64,000 bases of DNA from contig JAPPNE010000048.1 of NCBI GenBank assembly GCA_028818775.1, positions 81,786 through 145,785 on the forward strand. The letters are read 5' to 3'. Origin of the DNA: Deltaproteobacteria bacterium (GTDB taxonomy: Bacteria > Desulfobacterota > Binatia > UBA9968 > JAJDTQ01). The notes under the pieces were generated by a model, which was given only the letters and a program-made list of their open reading frames with translations, had not been told where the DNA came from and ran no database searches. Position 1 is the stretch's first letter. The number at the start of each line of letters is the position of its first letter. Below, in pieces: positions 40,568-49,739 of this stretch. A program made the translations under genes and the position numbers.

Positions 40568-41758
40568 CTACTTCTTGCTCTCCAGCTCCTTCCACGGGTC
40601 CTTGATCATCTCGAGCGTGTCGGTCTCGACGTTGGCGAGGGCGCCGTCACGCTTCTCGACCTTGCGCAGATACTGGTTCTGCACGATGTCGCGCGTCTCG
40701 GGATCGATCATGATGGGGCCGCGCGGACTGTTGAACTTCCACCCCTTCCACACCGCCAGGGCCTTGTCGGCGTCGATCTTGCCGTTCAGGCGCCGCACCG
40801 CCTCATGGATCGCGGCCATGCCGTCCCAGCCCTGGACGCCGAAGAAGTCCGGCGTACTGTCGGCGCCGTAGGTATCCTTCCATGCCTTCACGAAGGCTTT
40901 GTTCTCGGCCCGGTCCGCGGCCGCCGAATAGTGATGCATGGTGACGACGCCAAGGGGAACCTCTCCCATGTTGGGCAACTCCGAGTCCTGGGTGATGTCG
41001 CCCGGGCCGATCAGCTCGATGCCCGCCGCCCTCATGCCCAGGTCGTCGTAAGTCTTCATGACGCCGGTGGCCCATTTGCCCGCCGGGATGAACACGTACA
41101 GCGCATCGGGCTTGGCATCCTTCACCGACTGCAGGAACGGCGTGAAGTCCGGGATCTTAGGAAACGGGAACGGGATGTCCGCCACGACCTTGCCGCCGGC
41201 GGCGGTGAACGCCTTGGTGAACGCCGTCTTGCTGTCCTTGCCCGGCGAGTAGTTGGCGTAGGCCACGGCGGCGGTGCGGATGTTCATCTTCTCGTAGGCG
41301 TGCCTCCCCAACGGGTACGCCGCCTGCCACATGGTGAACGACACACGGGCGGTGTATGGAGAACGCGTGGTGATCGCCGAGGTCCCGGCGTTCATGATGA
41401 GGAACGGCACCTTGGCCTTGCGCGTCACGTCGGAGATGGCGAAGGCGTTGTTGGAGTAGACGACGCCCGCGAGGATATCGATCTTGTCGCGGGTGATGAG
41501 CTCGGTGGCCAGGCGCTTGGCCACGTCGGCCTTGGGGCCGGTGCTGTCGCGCTTGATGATCTCGATCTTGTGGTCGCCCGTCCCCTTGGGGTGGAGCTTC
41601 TGGTAAAGCTCGAAGCCCCGGTCCACCTGCTGTCCCAGTTGCGCGTTGGGGCCAGAGTACGGAAGGATCACGCCCACCTTGACCGTCTCGGCCCATGCAA
41701 CCCCGGTCACGATCAACAAAGCCGCGAACAATGCGGCCGGAAGTCTTATAGTCTTCAT
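40568..41758 (-). CDS. Periplasmic substrate-binding protein of a Liv/HAAT-type ABC transporter
   Basis: This 396-residue protein starts with a signal peptide (MKTIRLPAALFAALLIVTG, cleavage probably after VAWA) and has the type I periplasmic-binding fold: VKVGVILPYSGPNAQLGQQ, then VYSNNAFAISDVTRKAKVPF and FFGVQGWDGMAAIHEAVR. This class binds branched-chain amino acids, amides, urea or aromatic acids; given the neighbours, an aromatic or carboxylic ligand is plausible. A near-perfect ribosome site (AGGAGGTGA) precedes ATG 41758, as expected for a highly made protein. It is the first gene of the livKHMGF operon. Confidence 0.9.
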   Translation of the reverse strand: MKTIRLPAALFAALLIVTGVAWAETVKVGVILPYSGPNAQLGQQVDRGFELYQKLHPKGTGDHKIEIIKRDSTGPKADVAKRLATELITRDKIDILAGVVYSNNAFAISDVTRKAKVPFLIMNAGTSAITTRSPYTARVSFTMWQAAYPLGRHAYEKMNIRTAAVAYANYSPGKDSKTAFTKAFTAAGGKVVADIPFPFPKIPDFTPFLQSVKDAKPDALYVFIPAGKWATGVMKTYDDLGMRAAGIELIGPGDITQDSELPNMGEVPLGVVTMHHYSAAADRAENKAFVKAWKDTYGADSTPDFFGVQGWDGMAAIHEAVRRLNGKIDADKALAVWKGWKFNSPRGPIMIDPETRDIVQNQYLRKVEKRDGALANVETDTLEMIKDPWKELESKK

Positions 41759-41915
41759 GGTGTCACCTCCTTCGAGTCTGCTGGCGCCCGCGAGCGCGGA
41801 TCGATCTTAACACCCCTGTCGTTGACACGGCAATGGCCCCGGGCCAACTCGCATTCCTGCGGCAAAGCCGATAGCCTTACGCGTACCTCAACCCTTCGTC
41901 ACAGGAGGCAAGCGC
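41759..41915. other. Divergent regulatory gap between liv and TenA-like genes
   Basis: These 157 bases should contain two back-to-back promoters. A TTGACA occurs at about 41823 on the + strand without a convincing -10 box at the right distance. No operator was identified. Confidence 0.4.
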
Positions 41916-42599
41916 ATGAGCAGCACGACCCTGTCGTCCAACGAGTTCGTCGAGCAACTCAAGAAAGAGATCGCCGCGTTCCACAAGCTGCGCATCAACC
42001 ACCCGTTCGTGAAAGCCATATGCGAGGGCACGGCTTCCATGGACCTGATCCGCACCTGGGCGATACAGGACTACCAGTTCCGCGCCGCCGTGCCGCGCAT
42101 CGCCCTGCTGCGCTACGTGGCGTGCAGCGACCCCGAGTTCGCCCCCAAGCTGTTCGAGGTTGCGGAGGAGGAAACCCGCGGCCTGCTGCCGGGCGCCTCC
42201 GGCCATCCGGACATGTTCGTGGAGTTCGCCGAGGCCATCGGACTCACGCGGGCGGACCTGGAGAACCCGCAGTTGCTGCCGGCCACCGCCGCGCACCTCT
42301 ACTTCGCCGAGCTGGTGATCCACACGCATCCGTGGTTCGTGGTGATGGCGGCCCAGATAGGCGCCGAGGGCACGTTCGGACCGGCCGCGGCGTTGCTGGG
42401 CAAGGGGTTCATGAAGAGCTACGGCATGTCGCCCGAGTCGGTGCGCTTCTTCACCGTGCACGTGGAGGCCGACGAGGAGCACGGCTCCCTGGCGGAAGAG
42501 ATCGCGCGCCGCTACCTCACCTCGACCAACCTGCAGCAGCAGACGCGGGAGATGATGTTCCGGCGCATGGAGCTGCTGTACGACATCTGGACGATCTAG
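41916..42599 (+). CDS. TenA/PqqC-like iron-containing redox enzyme family protein
   Basis: This 227-residue all-helical protein resembles the TenA/PqqC/heme-oxygenase-like group. HVEADEEHGSLAEE (residues near 185-200) looks like the Glu-x2-Asp-x2-His ligand pattern of heme-oxygenase-like diiron oxidases, and EVAEEETRGLLPG is a second acidic segment. The Cys of thiaminase TenA is not at the expected position, which argues against thiaminase. The reaction is unknown. GGAGG precedes ATG 41916. It may be co-transcribed with the Mo subunit at 42694, although a family B repeat separates them. Confidence 0.72.
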   Translation: MSSTTLSSNEFVEQLKKEIAAFHKLRINHPFVKAICEGTASMDLIRTWAIQDYQFRAAVPRIALLRYVACSDPEFAPKLFEVAEEETRGLLPGASGHPDMFVEFAEAIGLTRADLENPQLLPATAAHLYFAELVIHTHPWFVVMAAQIGAEGTFGPAAALLGKGFMKSYGMSPESVRFFTVHVEADEEHGSLAEEIARRYLTSTNLQQQTREMMFRRMELLYDIWTI

Positions 42600-42636
42600 G
42601 GTCGAGTCACCTGCGTCCGTCATTACTGCACCCCTC

Positions 42637-42670
42637 CGTCATTCCCGCGAAAGCGGGAATCCAGGGGTGG
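42637..42670. repeat. Palindromic repeat unit, family B
   Basis: CGTCATTCCCGCGAAAGCGG followed by GAATCCAGGGGTGG is a single family B unit between the TenA-like and Mo-subunit genes. It contains a GTG at 42667 that extends the Mo-subunit frame artificially. Confidence 0.9.
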
Positions 42671-42693
42671 AGGGGCAACTCGGAAGTGAAACC

Positions 42694-45060
42694 ATGAAGG
42701 ATCAGGGCGCCATACGCCACATGGGGCGCAGCGTTCCCATGCGCGAGGCGGAGCCGCTGCTGCGGGGCCAGGGAGCTTACGTGGCCGACCTGCGGTTTCC
42801 GGGGATGCTGCACGCGGCGGTGCTGCGGAGCCCCCATGCCCACGCCACGATTCGGAGCATCGACGTGAGCGCGGCGCTGGCGATGCCGGGAGTGGTGCGG
42901 GTGCTCACGGGCGCGGACGTGCGCGACGCCGTCGCGCCCTTCCCATCGAGCTTCGAGTTCCACCCGCCCCCGTGGCTCAACGCCATCAAGCCCGTGCTCA
43001 AGGGACCGCGCGCCCGGGTGCTGGCCCTGGACAAGGTGCGCTACGTGGGCGAGCCCGTGGCCATGGTCGTGGCCGAGGACCGCTACAAGGCCGAGGACGC
43101 GCTCGACGGCATCGCCGTCGACTACGAGGAGCTGCCGCCGGTGGTGGATCCGGAGGCGGCGCTCGCGCCGGACGCGGTACCGATCCACGACGATGCCGAT
43201 GACAACGTGGTGTTCCACTTCAGCATCGCCAAGGGCGACGTGGAGCGGGCCTTCGCGGATGCGCCCCACCGCATCGAGGAGCGGCTGCACCACCGGCGCC
43301 ACGGCGGCATTCCCATGGAGGGACGGGGCGTCGTGGCCATGGCCGAGGTCAAGCCGCGCCGCCTGACCGTGTGGTCTTCCACCCAGGTGCCTCACAGCGT
43401 GCGCCGGCAGATCGCCTCCCAGCTCGGACTGGCCGAGGAGACCATCCGCGTGGTGGCGCCCCACGTGGGCGGCGGATTTGGTCCCAAGGTGGTGGTGTAT
43501 CCCGAGGAGGTGCTGGTTCCCTACCTTGCTTTGGAGCTGGGCCGGCCGGTGCAGTGGATCGAGGACCGGCGCGAGCACTTCATCAGCACCGCTCACGCCC
43601 GGGACCAGATCCACTACATGGAGCTGGCCTTCGACGGCGACGGCCGCATCCTGGCCCTCAGGGACCGCTTCCTGCTGGACAACGGCGCCTACAACCCCAT
43701 GGGCCTCACCGACGCCTACAACACCTCGGCGCACCTGCAGGGGCCGTACCGGATCCCCAACCTCGCGGTCACCGGCACCTGCGTGACCACCAACAAGGTG
43801 CCCAACGCGCCTTACCGCGGCGCCGGCCGGCCCGAGGCCGTGTTCGTCATGGAGCGCTGCATCGACCGCATCGCGGGCGAACTGGACCTCGACCCGGCGG
43901 AGGTGCGCTTCCGCAACTTCGTGCAACCCGAGGAGATCCCGTACGACGCCGGCGTCCTCTACCGCGACGGCATGCCCGTGCGCTACGACAACGGCGACTT
44001 TCCGGCCACGCTGCGCAAGGCCCTGGACGCGTGCGGGTACGAGGAGGTGCGCGCGCGGCAGAAGGAGGCTCCGCGCGACGGCCGCTACGTGGGCGTCGGT
44101 ATCGGCTTCTACACCGAGGGGACCGGCGTGGGCTCCTTCGAGGGCGCCCGGGTGGAGGTGGACTCGTCCGGCGGACTGCTGGTCTCGGTGGGCGCCAGCG
44201 GCCACGGACAGGGACACGAGACCGTGTTCGCCCAGCTCACCGCCGACCTCTGGGGCGTGGCGCCGGAGGACGTCACCGTGGTGGGGGGCGATACGGACGC
44301 CATTCGCTACGGCTGCGGCACTTTCGCCAGCCGCAGCACCGTCAACGCGGGCACCGCCATCCACGAGGCCACCCGGCGCCTCAAGGCCAAGGTGTTCGAA
44401 CTGGCCGGTCATCTGTTGGAAGCCAACCCCGACGACCTGACCACGCGCGGCGGCCGGGTCTTCGTGGCGGAGCGGCCGGACCATGGCGTCTCTCTGGCCG
44501 AGTTGGCCGGCGCTGCCGTGCCCGGCTGGGCTTCAAGGATGCCCGAGGGCATGGAGCCCAATCTGGAGGCGAGCTACTACTACGTGCCGCAGACCGTGAC
44601 GTGGGCCCACGCCGCCCACGTGGCCGTGGTGGAGGTGGACGCGGGAACCGGCGAGGTGACGCTGCTGGATTACGCGGTGGCGCACGACTCGGGACCGGCC
44701 ATCAACCCCCTGTTCGTCGAGGGGCAGGTACGCGGCGGCGTCGCTCAGGGGATCGGCGGGGCGCTCTACGAGGAGTTCGTCTACGACGACCTGGGCCAGC
44801 TCCTTACCGGCACCTTCCTGGACTACCTGATGCCCACCTGCGGCGAGGTGCCCGCCATCAAGCAGGTGCACCTGGAGACCCCCTCCCCCCTCAACCCCCT
44901 CGGCCTCAAGGGCATCGGCGAGGGCGGCGCCATCGCCCCGCCGGTGGCCGTGGCCAATGCCGTGGTGGACGCCCTGCGGCCCATCGCCAGGATAGAGATA
45001 TCCGAGACCCCGGTGACCCCCGAGCGGGTGCTGGCGCTGATACGCAGTCACCGTGATTGA
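42694..45060 (+). CDS. Orphan xanthine dehydrogenase/CoxL-family molybdopterin subunit, single chain
   Basis: This 788-residue protein contains in one chain the a/b hammerhead and both MoCo-binding domains: VAPHVGGGFGPKVVVYPEE, APYRGAGRPEAVFVMER, GASGHGQGHET and GLKGIGEGGAIAPP with the catalytic Glu. The loop lacks the CSFR motif of true form I CO dehydrogenase, so another hydroxylase activity is expected. No Fe-S or FAD subunit is adjacent; it must borrow them or have them elsewhere. I chose ATG 42694 because an upstream GTG lies inside repeat B. The stop is 56 bases before the UbiD gene, suggesting joint hydroxylation and decarboxylation (inference). Confidence 0.9.
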   Translation: MKDQGAIRHMGRSVPMREAEPLLRGQGAYVADLRFPGMLHAAVLRSPHAHATIRSIDVSAALAMPGVVRVLTGADVRDAVAPFPSSFEFHPPPWLNAIKPVLKGPRARVLALDKVRYVGEPVAMVVAEDRYKAEDALDGIAVDYEELPPVVDPEAALAPDAVPIHDDADDNVVFHFSIAKGDVERAFADAPHRIEERLHHRRHGGIPMEGRGVVAMAEVKPRRLTVWSSTQVPHSVRRQIASQLGLAEETIRVVAPHVGGGFGPKVVVYPEEVLVPYLALELGRPVQWIEDRREHFISTAHARDQIHYMELAFDGDGRILALRDRFLLDNGAYNPMGLTDAYNTSAHLQGPYRIPNLAVTGTCVTTNKVPNAPYRGAGRPEAVFVMERCIDRIAGELDLDPAEVRFRNFVQPEEIPYDAGVLYRDGMPVRYDNGDFPATLRKALDACGYEEVRARQKEAPRDGRYVGVGIGFYTEGTGVGSFEGARVEVDSSGGLLVSVGASGHGQGHETVFAQLTADLWGVAPEDVTVVGGDTDAIRYGCGTFASRSTVNAGTAIHEATRRLKAKVFELAGHLLEANPDDLTTRGGRVFVAERPDHGVSLAELAGAAVPGWASRMPEGMEPNLEASYYYVPQTVTWAHAAHVAVVEVDAGTGEVTLLDYAVAHDSGPAINPLFVEGQVRGGVAQGIGGALYEEFVYDDLGQLLTGTFLDYLMPTCGEVPAIKQVHLETPSPLNPLGLKGIGEGGAIAPPVAVANAVVDALRPIARIEISETPVTPERVLALIRSHRD

Positions 45061-45116
45061 CCCCCCCTGGGTCCCGCTTGCGGCGAAAAAACCCGCATGC
45101 TAAGCCGTCCGCCACT

Positions 45117-46523
45117 ATGGCAGCATCAACCAATGGCATGGGGGATACCCTCGGGGAAGCCATCGACTTTCTCGAGGCCAATTATCCGGACGAGGTGATC
45201 CGGGTCACCCGCGAGGTGGACCCGATCTTCGAGGTGACGGGGATCCTGGCGAAGCTGGAGCGGCAGCAGCAGTTTCCGTGCGTGATCTTCGAGAACGTCA
45301 AAGGGTCCTCCATCCCCCTCGTCACCAACATGCACGCGAGCTTCCCGCGGCTGGCCATGGCCATCGGGCTGCCCTACAACGCCACGCCCGCGGACTTCAT
45401 CCATGAGTACGGCAGGCGCGAGGCCAACCCGTTGCCGCCGGTGGAGGTGGAGAGCGGGCCGTGCCAGGAGGTGGTGCTCACCGGGGACGACGTGGACGTC
45501 ACCATGTTCCCGATCCTGCAGTACCATGAGCTCGACGCCGGCCGTTACATCACGCTGGCCTTCGACGTCATGAAGGAACCGGACAGCGGCATCCGCAACG
45601 CCGGCATCTACCGGTTGCAGCTCAAGGGCAAGAACCGCTTCGGCATCCAGATCTCCGAGACCGCCCACGGCCACTACATCCTCAAGAAGAACAAGTCCCG
45701 GGGCCTGCCCACGCAGATGGCGGCGGTCATCGGCGGCCACCCGGCCATGAACATCGGCAACCTGAGCTTCACCTCCATCGACACCGACGAGTTCAGCATC
45801 GCCGGCTCCATGCTGGGCCGGCCGGTGGAGTTGGTGAAGTGCAAGACCATCGACGTCGAGGTGCCGGCCACGGCCGAAATCGTGCTTGAGTGCGAGATCC
45901 ACCCCACCGAGATGGAGGAAGAGGCGCCCTTCGGCGAGTATCCGGGCACCTACGGCCCTCAGCGCATCAACCCGGTGGTGTACGTGAAGGCCATCACCAT
46001 GAAGAAGAACGCGCTCTACCAGAGCTCGTTCGTGGGGCACGCCGACAACCTGCTGCTGTCGGGGGTGACGCGGAACAGCTACATCTACCACACCTGCCGC
46101 ATCGCCAGCGCCGGGGTGAAGGCGGTCTACGTGCCGCCCTGCGGGCGTTCCCGCTACATCTGCTACATCCAGATGGAGTCCATGATCGACGGCGACGCCA
46201 AGAACGCGGCCATGGCCGCCTTCGCCGCCGATCCGTTCCTCAAGTTCGTCATCTGCGTGGACGACGACGTGGACATCAGCAACGACAGCGACGTGATGCA
46301 CGCCATCGCCACCCGCGTGCGCGCGGACCGCGACGTGTTCATGATCACCCACTCCCGTGGGTCCCCGCTTGACCCGGCGTCCTACGACCCGGCCGGCGGA
46401 TCCCACCTGGTCACCAAGGTCGGCGTGGACGCCACCCGCAAGTCCGATTACCCGCTGGAGATCAAGGTCCCGGGGACGGACGGCATCGACCTGTCGAAGT
46501 ATTTCGGCGCGCGTTTCAAGTAG
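45117..46523 (+). CDS. UbiD family decarboxylase (paralog 3)
   Basis: This 468-residue UbiD has IRNAGIYRLQLKGKNRFG with the prFMN-site Arg, EEAPFGEYPGTYGPQR with the Glu pair (EAPFGE in place of EGPFGE), and FVICVDDDVDISNDSD. The start is uncertain: ATG 45117 has no clear ribosome site, ATG 45138 is also possible, and TTG 45057 would overlap the Mo-subunit stop. Its partner is probably the Mo-hydroxylase just upstream: one enzyme hydroxylates the ring, the other removes a carboxyl group. The substrate is unknown. Confidence 0.88.
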   Translation: MAASTNGMGDTLGEAIDFLEANYPDEVIRVTREVDPIFEVTGILAKLERQQQFPCVIFENVKGSSIPLVTNMHASFPRLAMAIGLPYNATPADFIHEYGRREANPLPPVEVESGPCQEVVLTGDDVDVTMFPILQYHELDAGRYITLAFDVMKEPDSGIRNAGIYRLQLKGKNRFGIQISETAHGHYILKKNKSRGLPTQMAAVIGGHPAMNIGNLSFTSIDTDEFSIAGSMLGRPVELVKCKTIDVEVPATAEIVLECEIHPTEMEEEAPFGEYPGTYGPQRINPVVYVKAITMKKNALYQSSFVGHADNLLLSGVTRNSYIYHTCRIASAGVKAVYVPPCGRSRYICYIQMESMIDGDAKNAAMAAFAADPFLKFVICVDDDVDISNDSDVMHAIATRVRADRDVFMITHSRGSPLDPASYDPAGGSHLVTKVGVDATRKSDYPLEIKVPGTDGIDLSKYFGARFK

Positions 46524-46615
46524 CGCGTACGGGCTTGCGGCCGGGCACGCCCACGGCCCTGCCAAGCGACACCGCCACCGCAATGAAGCCAGACCCGTAT
46601 GGTCCGGGACCCGCC

Positions 46616-47434
46616 ATGCTGATCGACGCCCACGCCCATCTCGATCACTACGACGACCCGCAGGAGGCGCTGACGCGTATCGAGGACCGGCGCATCCTTA
46701 CGCTGGCCAACGCCATGGACCCCGACTCGTACCGGCGCAATCTCGCGCTGGCGAAAGACTCGGCTTTCGTCCTTCCCAGCTTCGGCGTTCATCCCCGGCG
46801 GGCGACCGAACACTCCCGCAATCTGTCGGACCTGCGGCCGATGGCGGAGCAGAGCCCCATGCTCGGCGAACTGGGGCTCGACTTCCACTGGGTACGGGAC
46901 ACGGAAACGTATCCGCACCAGATCCGGGTTTTCGAGTTCCTGATCCGGGAGGCAGCGGAGCGGGACAAAGTCGTCAACCTGCACACCAAGGGCGCCGAAC
47001 GCCGCATCCTCGATACCCTGCGTGCGTTCGGCGTGAAGAAGGCCATCATCCACTGGTACTCCGGACCCATGGACGTGCTCGACGAAATGATCGGCGAAGG
47101 GTACCTCTTCACCGTGGGGGTCGAAGTGTTGTATTCGGAGAAGATACGGGACGTGGCGCGGGCCGTGCCGCCCCGGCAACTGCTTTCCGAAACCGACAAT
47201 CCCGGCGGCCACCGCTGGCTCGCGGGCGAGGTGGCGCCGCCGGATATCATCGCCGACGTGGTGGCCGAGGTGGCGCGGCTCAAGGGGCTGCCCCCGGAGA
47301 AGATGGAGGCCGTGATCCAGGCTAATTTCCTGAGGCTCATCAGCGGCGATCCGAGGCTCGCGGGAGCGCAGGCACTACTGGAACGACAGAACGACAACGC
47401 AACAAGGAGGAGCAATGCTGTTTCTGACCAATGA
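46616..47434 (+). CDS. TatD-like metal-dependent hydrolase
   Basis: This 272-residue TIM-barrel protein has all ligands of the TatD family: MLIDAHAHLDHY (HxH), MLGELGLDFHW (Glu), VVNLHTKGAE (His), IIHWYSG (His) and LSETDNPGG (Asp). TatD proteins are deoxyribonucleases or related hydrolases; lone catabolic homologs may cleave lactones or amides. I chose ATG 46616; upstream ATG 46583 and TTG 46535 are poor in family similarity. Its 3' end overlaps the next gene by 20 bases, implying coupling. Confidence 0.84.
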   Translation: MLIDAHAHLDHYDDPQEALTRIEDRRILTLANAMDPDSYRRNLALAKDSAFVLPSFGVHPRRATEHSRNLSDLRPMAEQSPMLGELGLDFHWVRDTETYPHQIRVFEFLIREAAERDKVVNLHTKGAERRILDTLRAFGVKKAIIHWYSGPMDVLDEMIGEGYLFTVGVEVLYSEKIRDVARAVPPRQLLSETDNPGGHRWLAGEVAPPDIIADVVAEVARLKGLPPEKMEAVIQANFLRLISGDPRLAGAQALLERQNDNATRRSNAVSDQ

Positions 47435-48512
47435 GCACATCCAGGAAGTCCTGGACATGAAGACCTGCCTTGACGCCATGGAGGATGCCTACCGCGACCT
47501 CTCGAAGAACGAGGCGGCGTACCGGCCGAGGATCGACTTCTACGTGCCGCAGGAGCCCCACTACTATCGCTGGGGCACCATGGAGGGGGCCACCCGGTCG
47601 CTGGGCTATCTGGCCATCCGCATGAAGTCCGACATGCTCGTCTGGGAGAAGGACGGAGAGTTCGAGACCGAGGACAAGTACTGCATCGAGCCGGGCACCT
47701 ACTGCGGTCTCATCTTCCTCCTGAGCGTGCGCAACGGCGAGCCGCTGGCGTTGATGAACGACGGCTACCTCCAGCACATGCGCGTGGGCGCCTGCGCCGG
47801 CCTCGGGGTCAAGTACCTGTCGCGGGAGAACTCCAAGGTGCTGGGAATGCTGGGCTCCGGCGGCATGGCGCGCACCTACACCCAGGCCATCCACGAGGTG
47901 CGCGACATCGAGCTGCTGCGCGTGTTCAGCCCCACCAAGGCCAACCGGGAGGCCTTCGCCGCGGAGATGCGGGAGCAGCTCGGTCTCGACGTCGAGACCT
48001 GCGACGACGCCGAGACGGTGTGCCGCGGCGCGGACATCGTGGCGCTGGCCACGGACTCGCTGGTCCAGGTGATGAAGCCCGAGTGGGTGGAGCCCGGCAT
48101 GCACATCACCAACGTCCGTTCCAACGAGGCCGGACCGGAGATCCTCGCCAGGTGCGACATCCAGGCGCGCCTGGGAGCCTCCACCATGGTGCTGGACAGT
48201 CCCCCGCCGGGAACCGTCCACGGCAGCGACGGCATGTTCGCCTACATCGCCGGCACCGAGGACGAGATGAAGAAGATCCCGCCCTCGCCCATCCGCGAGA
48301 TCGACAACGCGAGCATCGGCACCATCCCGGACCTCATGGCCGGCCGCTGGCCCGGACGCACCAGCGACGAGCAGGTGACCTTCCTCAACAACCAGGGCAC
48401 CCAGGGACTCCAGTTCGCCGCCGTGGGCGGCACCGCCTACGAGATGGCCAAGTCCAAGGGCCTGGGCCACCCGCTGCCGCGGGAGTGGTTCCTGCAGGAT
48501 ATCCGGGATTAG
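47415..48512 (+). CDS. Ornithine cyclodeaminase/mu-crystallin family reductase (paralog 2)
   Basis: This 365-residue protein starts MLFLTNEHIQEVLDM and has the NAD(P)-binding LGMLGSGGMARTYTQAI. VRSNEAGPEILARCD and the later loop are typical of the family. It is clearly related to the gene at 3057, and both lie with UbiD and amidohydrolase genes. An imine/amino-acid reductase or dehydrogenase role is probable. AAGGAGGAGC directly before ATG 47415 is a strong ribosome site inside the TatD-like gene. Confidence 0.88.
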   Translation: MLFLTNEHIQEVLDMKTCLDAMEDAYRDLSKNEAAYRPRIDFYVPQEPHYYRWGTMEGATRSLGYLAIRMKSDMLVWEKDGEFETEDKYCIEPGTYCGLIFLLSVRNGEPLALMNDGYLQHMRVGACAGLGVKYLSRENSKVLGMLGSGGMARTYTQAIHEVRDIELLRVFSPTKANREAFAAEMREQLGLDVETCDDAETVCRGADIVALATDSLVQVMKPEWVEPGMHITNVRSNEAGPEILARCDIQARLGASTMVLDSPPPGTVHGSDGMFAYIAGTEDEMKKIPPSPIREIDNASIGTIPDLMAGRWPGRTSDEQVTFLNNQGTQGLQFAAVGGTAYEMAKSKGLGHPLPREWFLQDIRD

Positions 48513-48549
48513 TTGGGGAGCTGACACCGGACCGCGTCGTCCCCGCCTC

Positions 48550-48583
48550 CCACCCCTGGATTCCCGCTTCCGCGGGAATGACG
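48550..48583. repeat. Palindromic repeat unit, family B, with a partial copy at 48632-48646
   Basis: CCACCCCTGGATTCCCGCTT followed by CCGCGGGAATGACG is a full unit in the orientation opposite to 42637. A truncated copy, TTCCGCGGGAATGACG, begins near 48631. Both lie in the 155-base gap between the ornithine-cyclodeaminase-like gene and mutY. Confidence 0.87.
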
Positions 48584-48667
48584 TTTCAGGGGGTTGGTGC
48601 CGTTCTCAGATGGTGTTTTGACACGGCCTGTTCCGCGGGAATGACGTATTCGTAATGTTTCTGCGCC

Positions 48668-49717
48668 ATGCCCGAGAACGCAGACTCCCCCAACCTGCGC
48701 GCGCGCATGCGCGCCGCCCTGCTGCGCTGGTATGACCGCAACCGGCGCAACCTGCCCTGGCGCCGAACCAGGGACCCCTACGCCATCTGGGTCTCCGAGA
48801 CCATGTTGCAGCAGACCCAGGTGGCCACGGTGCTGCCCTACTACCACCGCTTCATGGAGGCGTTCCCATCGGTGGAAGCCCTGGACCAAGCGCCGCTGGA
48901 CGCGGTCCGTAGCGTCTGGAGCGGTCTGGGATACTACCGGCGGGCTGCCAACCTGAAACAGGCGGCGCGGCTACTGGCGAGCCGGCACGGCGGCCGACTG
49001 CCCGGGGACTACCAGACGTTGTTGCGTCTGCCCGGGGTCGGCCGGTACACGGCGGGAGCGATCATGAGCATCGCCTTCCAGCGGCCCTACCCCGCGGTGG
49101 ACGGGAACGTCCGGCGGGTCTATGCGCGGCTCTTCGGTCTCACCGACGCGAAGGCCGTGGACGGAACCGCCGAGCGGATGGTTTCCCGCTCGCGTCCCGG
49201 AGATTTTAACCAAGCGCTGATGGAGTTAGGCGCCACCGTCTGTCTGCCCGCCGCACCGCTGTGCGAGCGCTGTCCCCTGGCACACTGGTGTCGGGCTCGC
49301 GCATCCGGCTCCTTCGAACTGCCGCGCAGGCGGCGCGGCGAGACCAAGGCGGTGGAATGGCCGCTGGTCATCATCGAGTCGAAATCGGGAATCCTGCTGC
49401 ACCGCCGGCCGGAGGACGGGCTTCTGGCCGGGCTGTGGGAACTGCCCGCGCCCGAGACGCTGCCGCCGGAGGTGGCGGAAGACAGCCTCGCCACGCCACC
49501 CATCGCCGTCATCCGCCATGCCATCACCGACAAGCGCATCACCGCTCCGGTCTACCTGCTGCGCCGGGAAGCCCGTGTGCGGGGCAAGGCCTGGCGTTGG
49601 GTCGAGACGGCCGGCCTGTCCTCCTATCCCCTGTCCTCCCTCTGCACCAAGGCCCTGGCCGCCGCGCGGCCCCGACTGGCGGCGCGTCTGTCCAGCGACG
49701 ACATTGAAAATCCTTGA
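48668..49717 (+). CDS. mutY: A/G-specific adenine DNA glycosylase
   Basis: This 349-residue protein has WVSETMLQQTQVATVLPYY, the helix-hairpin-helix RLPGVGRYTAGAIMSIAF, catalytic Asp in PAVDGNVRRVYARLF and the [4Fe-4S] motif C(x6)C(x2)C(x5)C in CLPAAPLCERCPLAHWC. A NUDIX-like C-terminal domain recognises 8-oxoG. It removes A mispaired with 8-oxoG, complementing MutL in genome maintenance. The length is normal. ATG 48668 is set by similarity. Confidence 0.96.
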   Translation: MPENADSPNLRARMRAALLRWYDRNRRNLPWRRTRDPYAIWVSETMLQQTQVATVLPYYHRFMEAFPSVEALDQAPLDAVRSVWSGLGYYRRAANLKQAARLLASRHGGRLPGDYQTLLRLPGVGRYTAGAIMSIAFQRPYPAVDGNVRRVYARLFGLTDAKAVDGTAERMVSRSRPGDFNQALMELGATVCLPAAPLCERCPLAHWCRARASGSFELPRRRRGETKAVEWPLVIIESKSGILLHRRPEDGLLAGLWELPAPETLPPEVAEDSLATPPIAVIRHAITDKRITAPVYLLRREARVRGKAWRWVETAGLSSYPLSSLCTKALAAARPRLAARLSSDDIENP

Positions 49718-49739
49718 GCGAGGCACAGCCGCCCCATAC

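Noticed and set aside
42667-42693. GTG start for the orphan Mo subunit
   Set aside because: The GTG is inside repeat family B; ATG 42694 aligns with the family start.
39002-42697. Open frame of more than 1200 codons on the + strand opposite the liv operon
   Set aside because: It runs antisense to five convincing liv genes, is low-complexity (His/Arg/Gly/Asp-rich) and has no family motifs; high G+C makes such antisense frames common.
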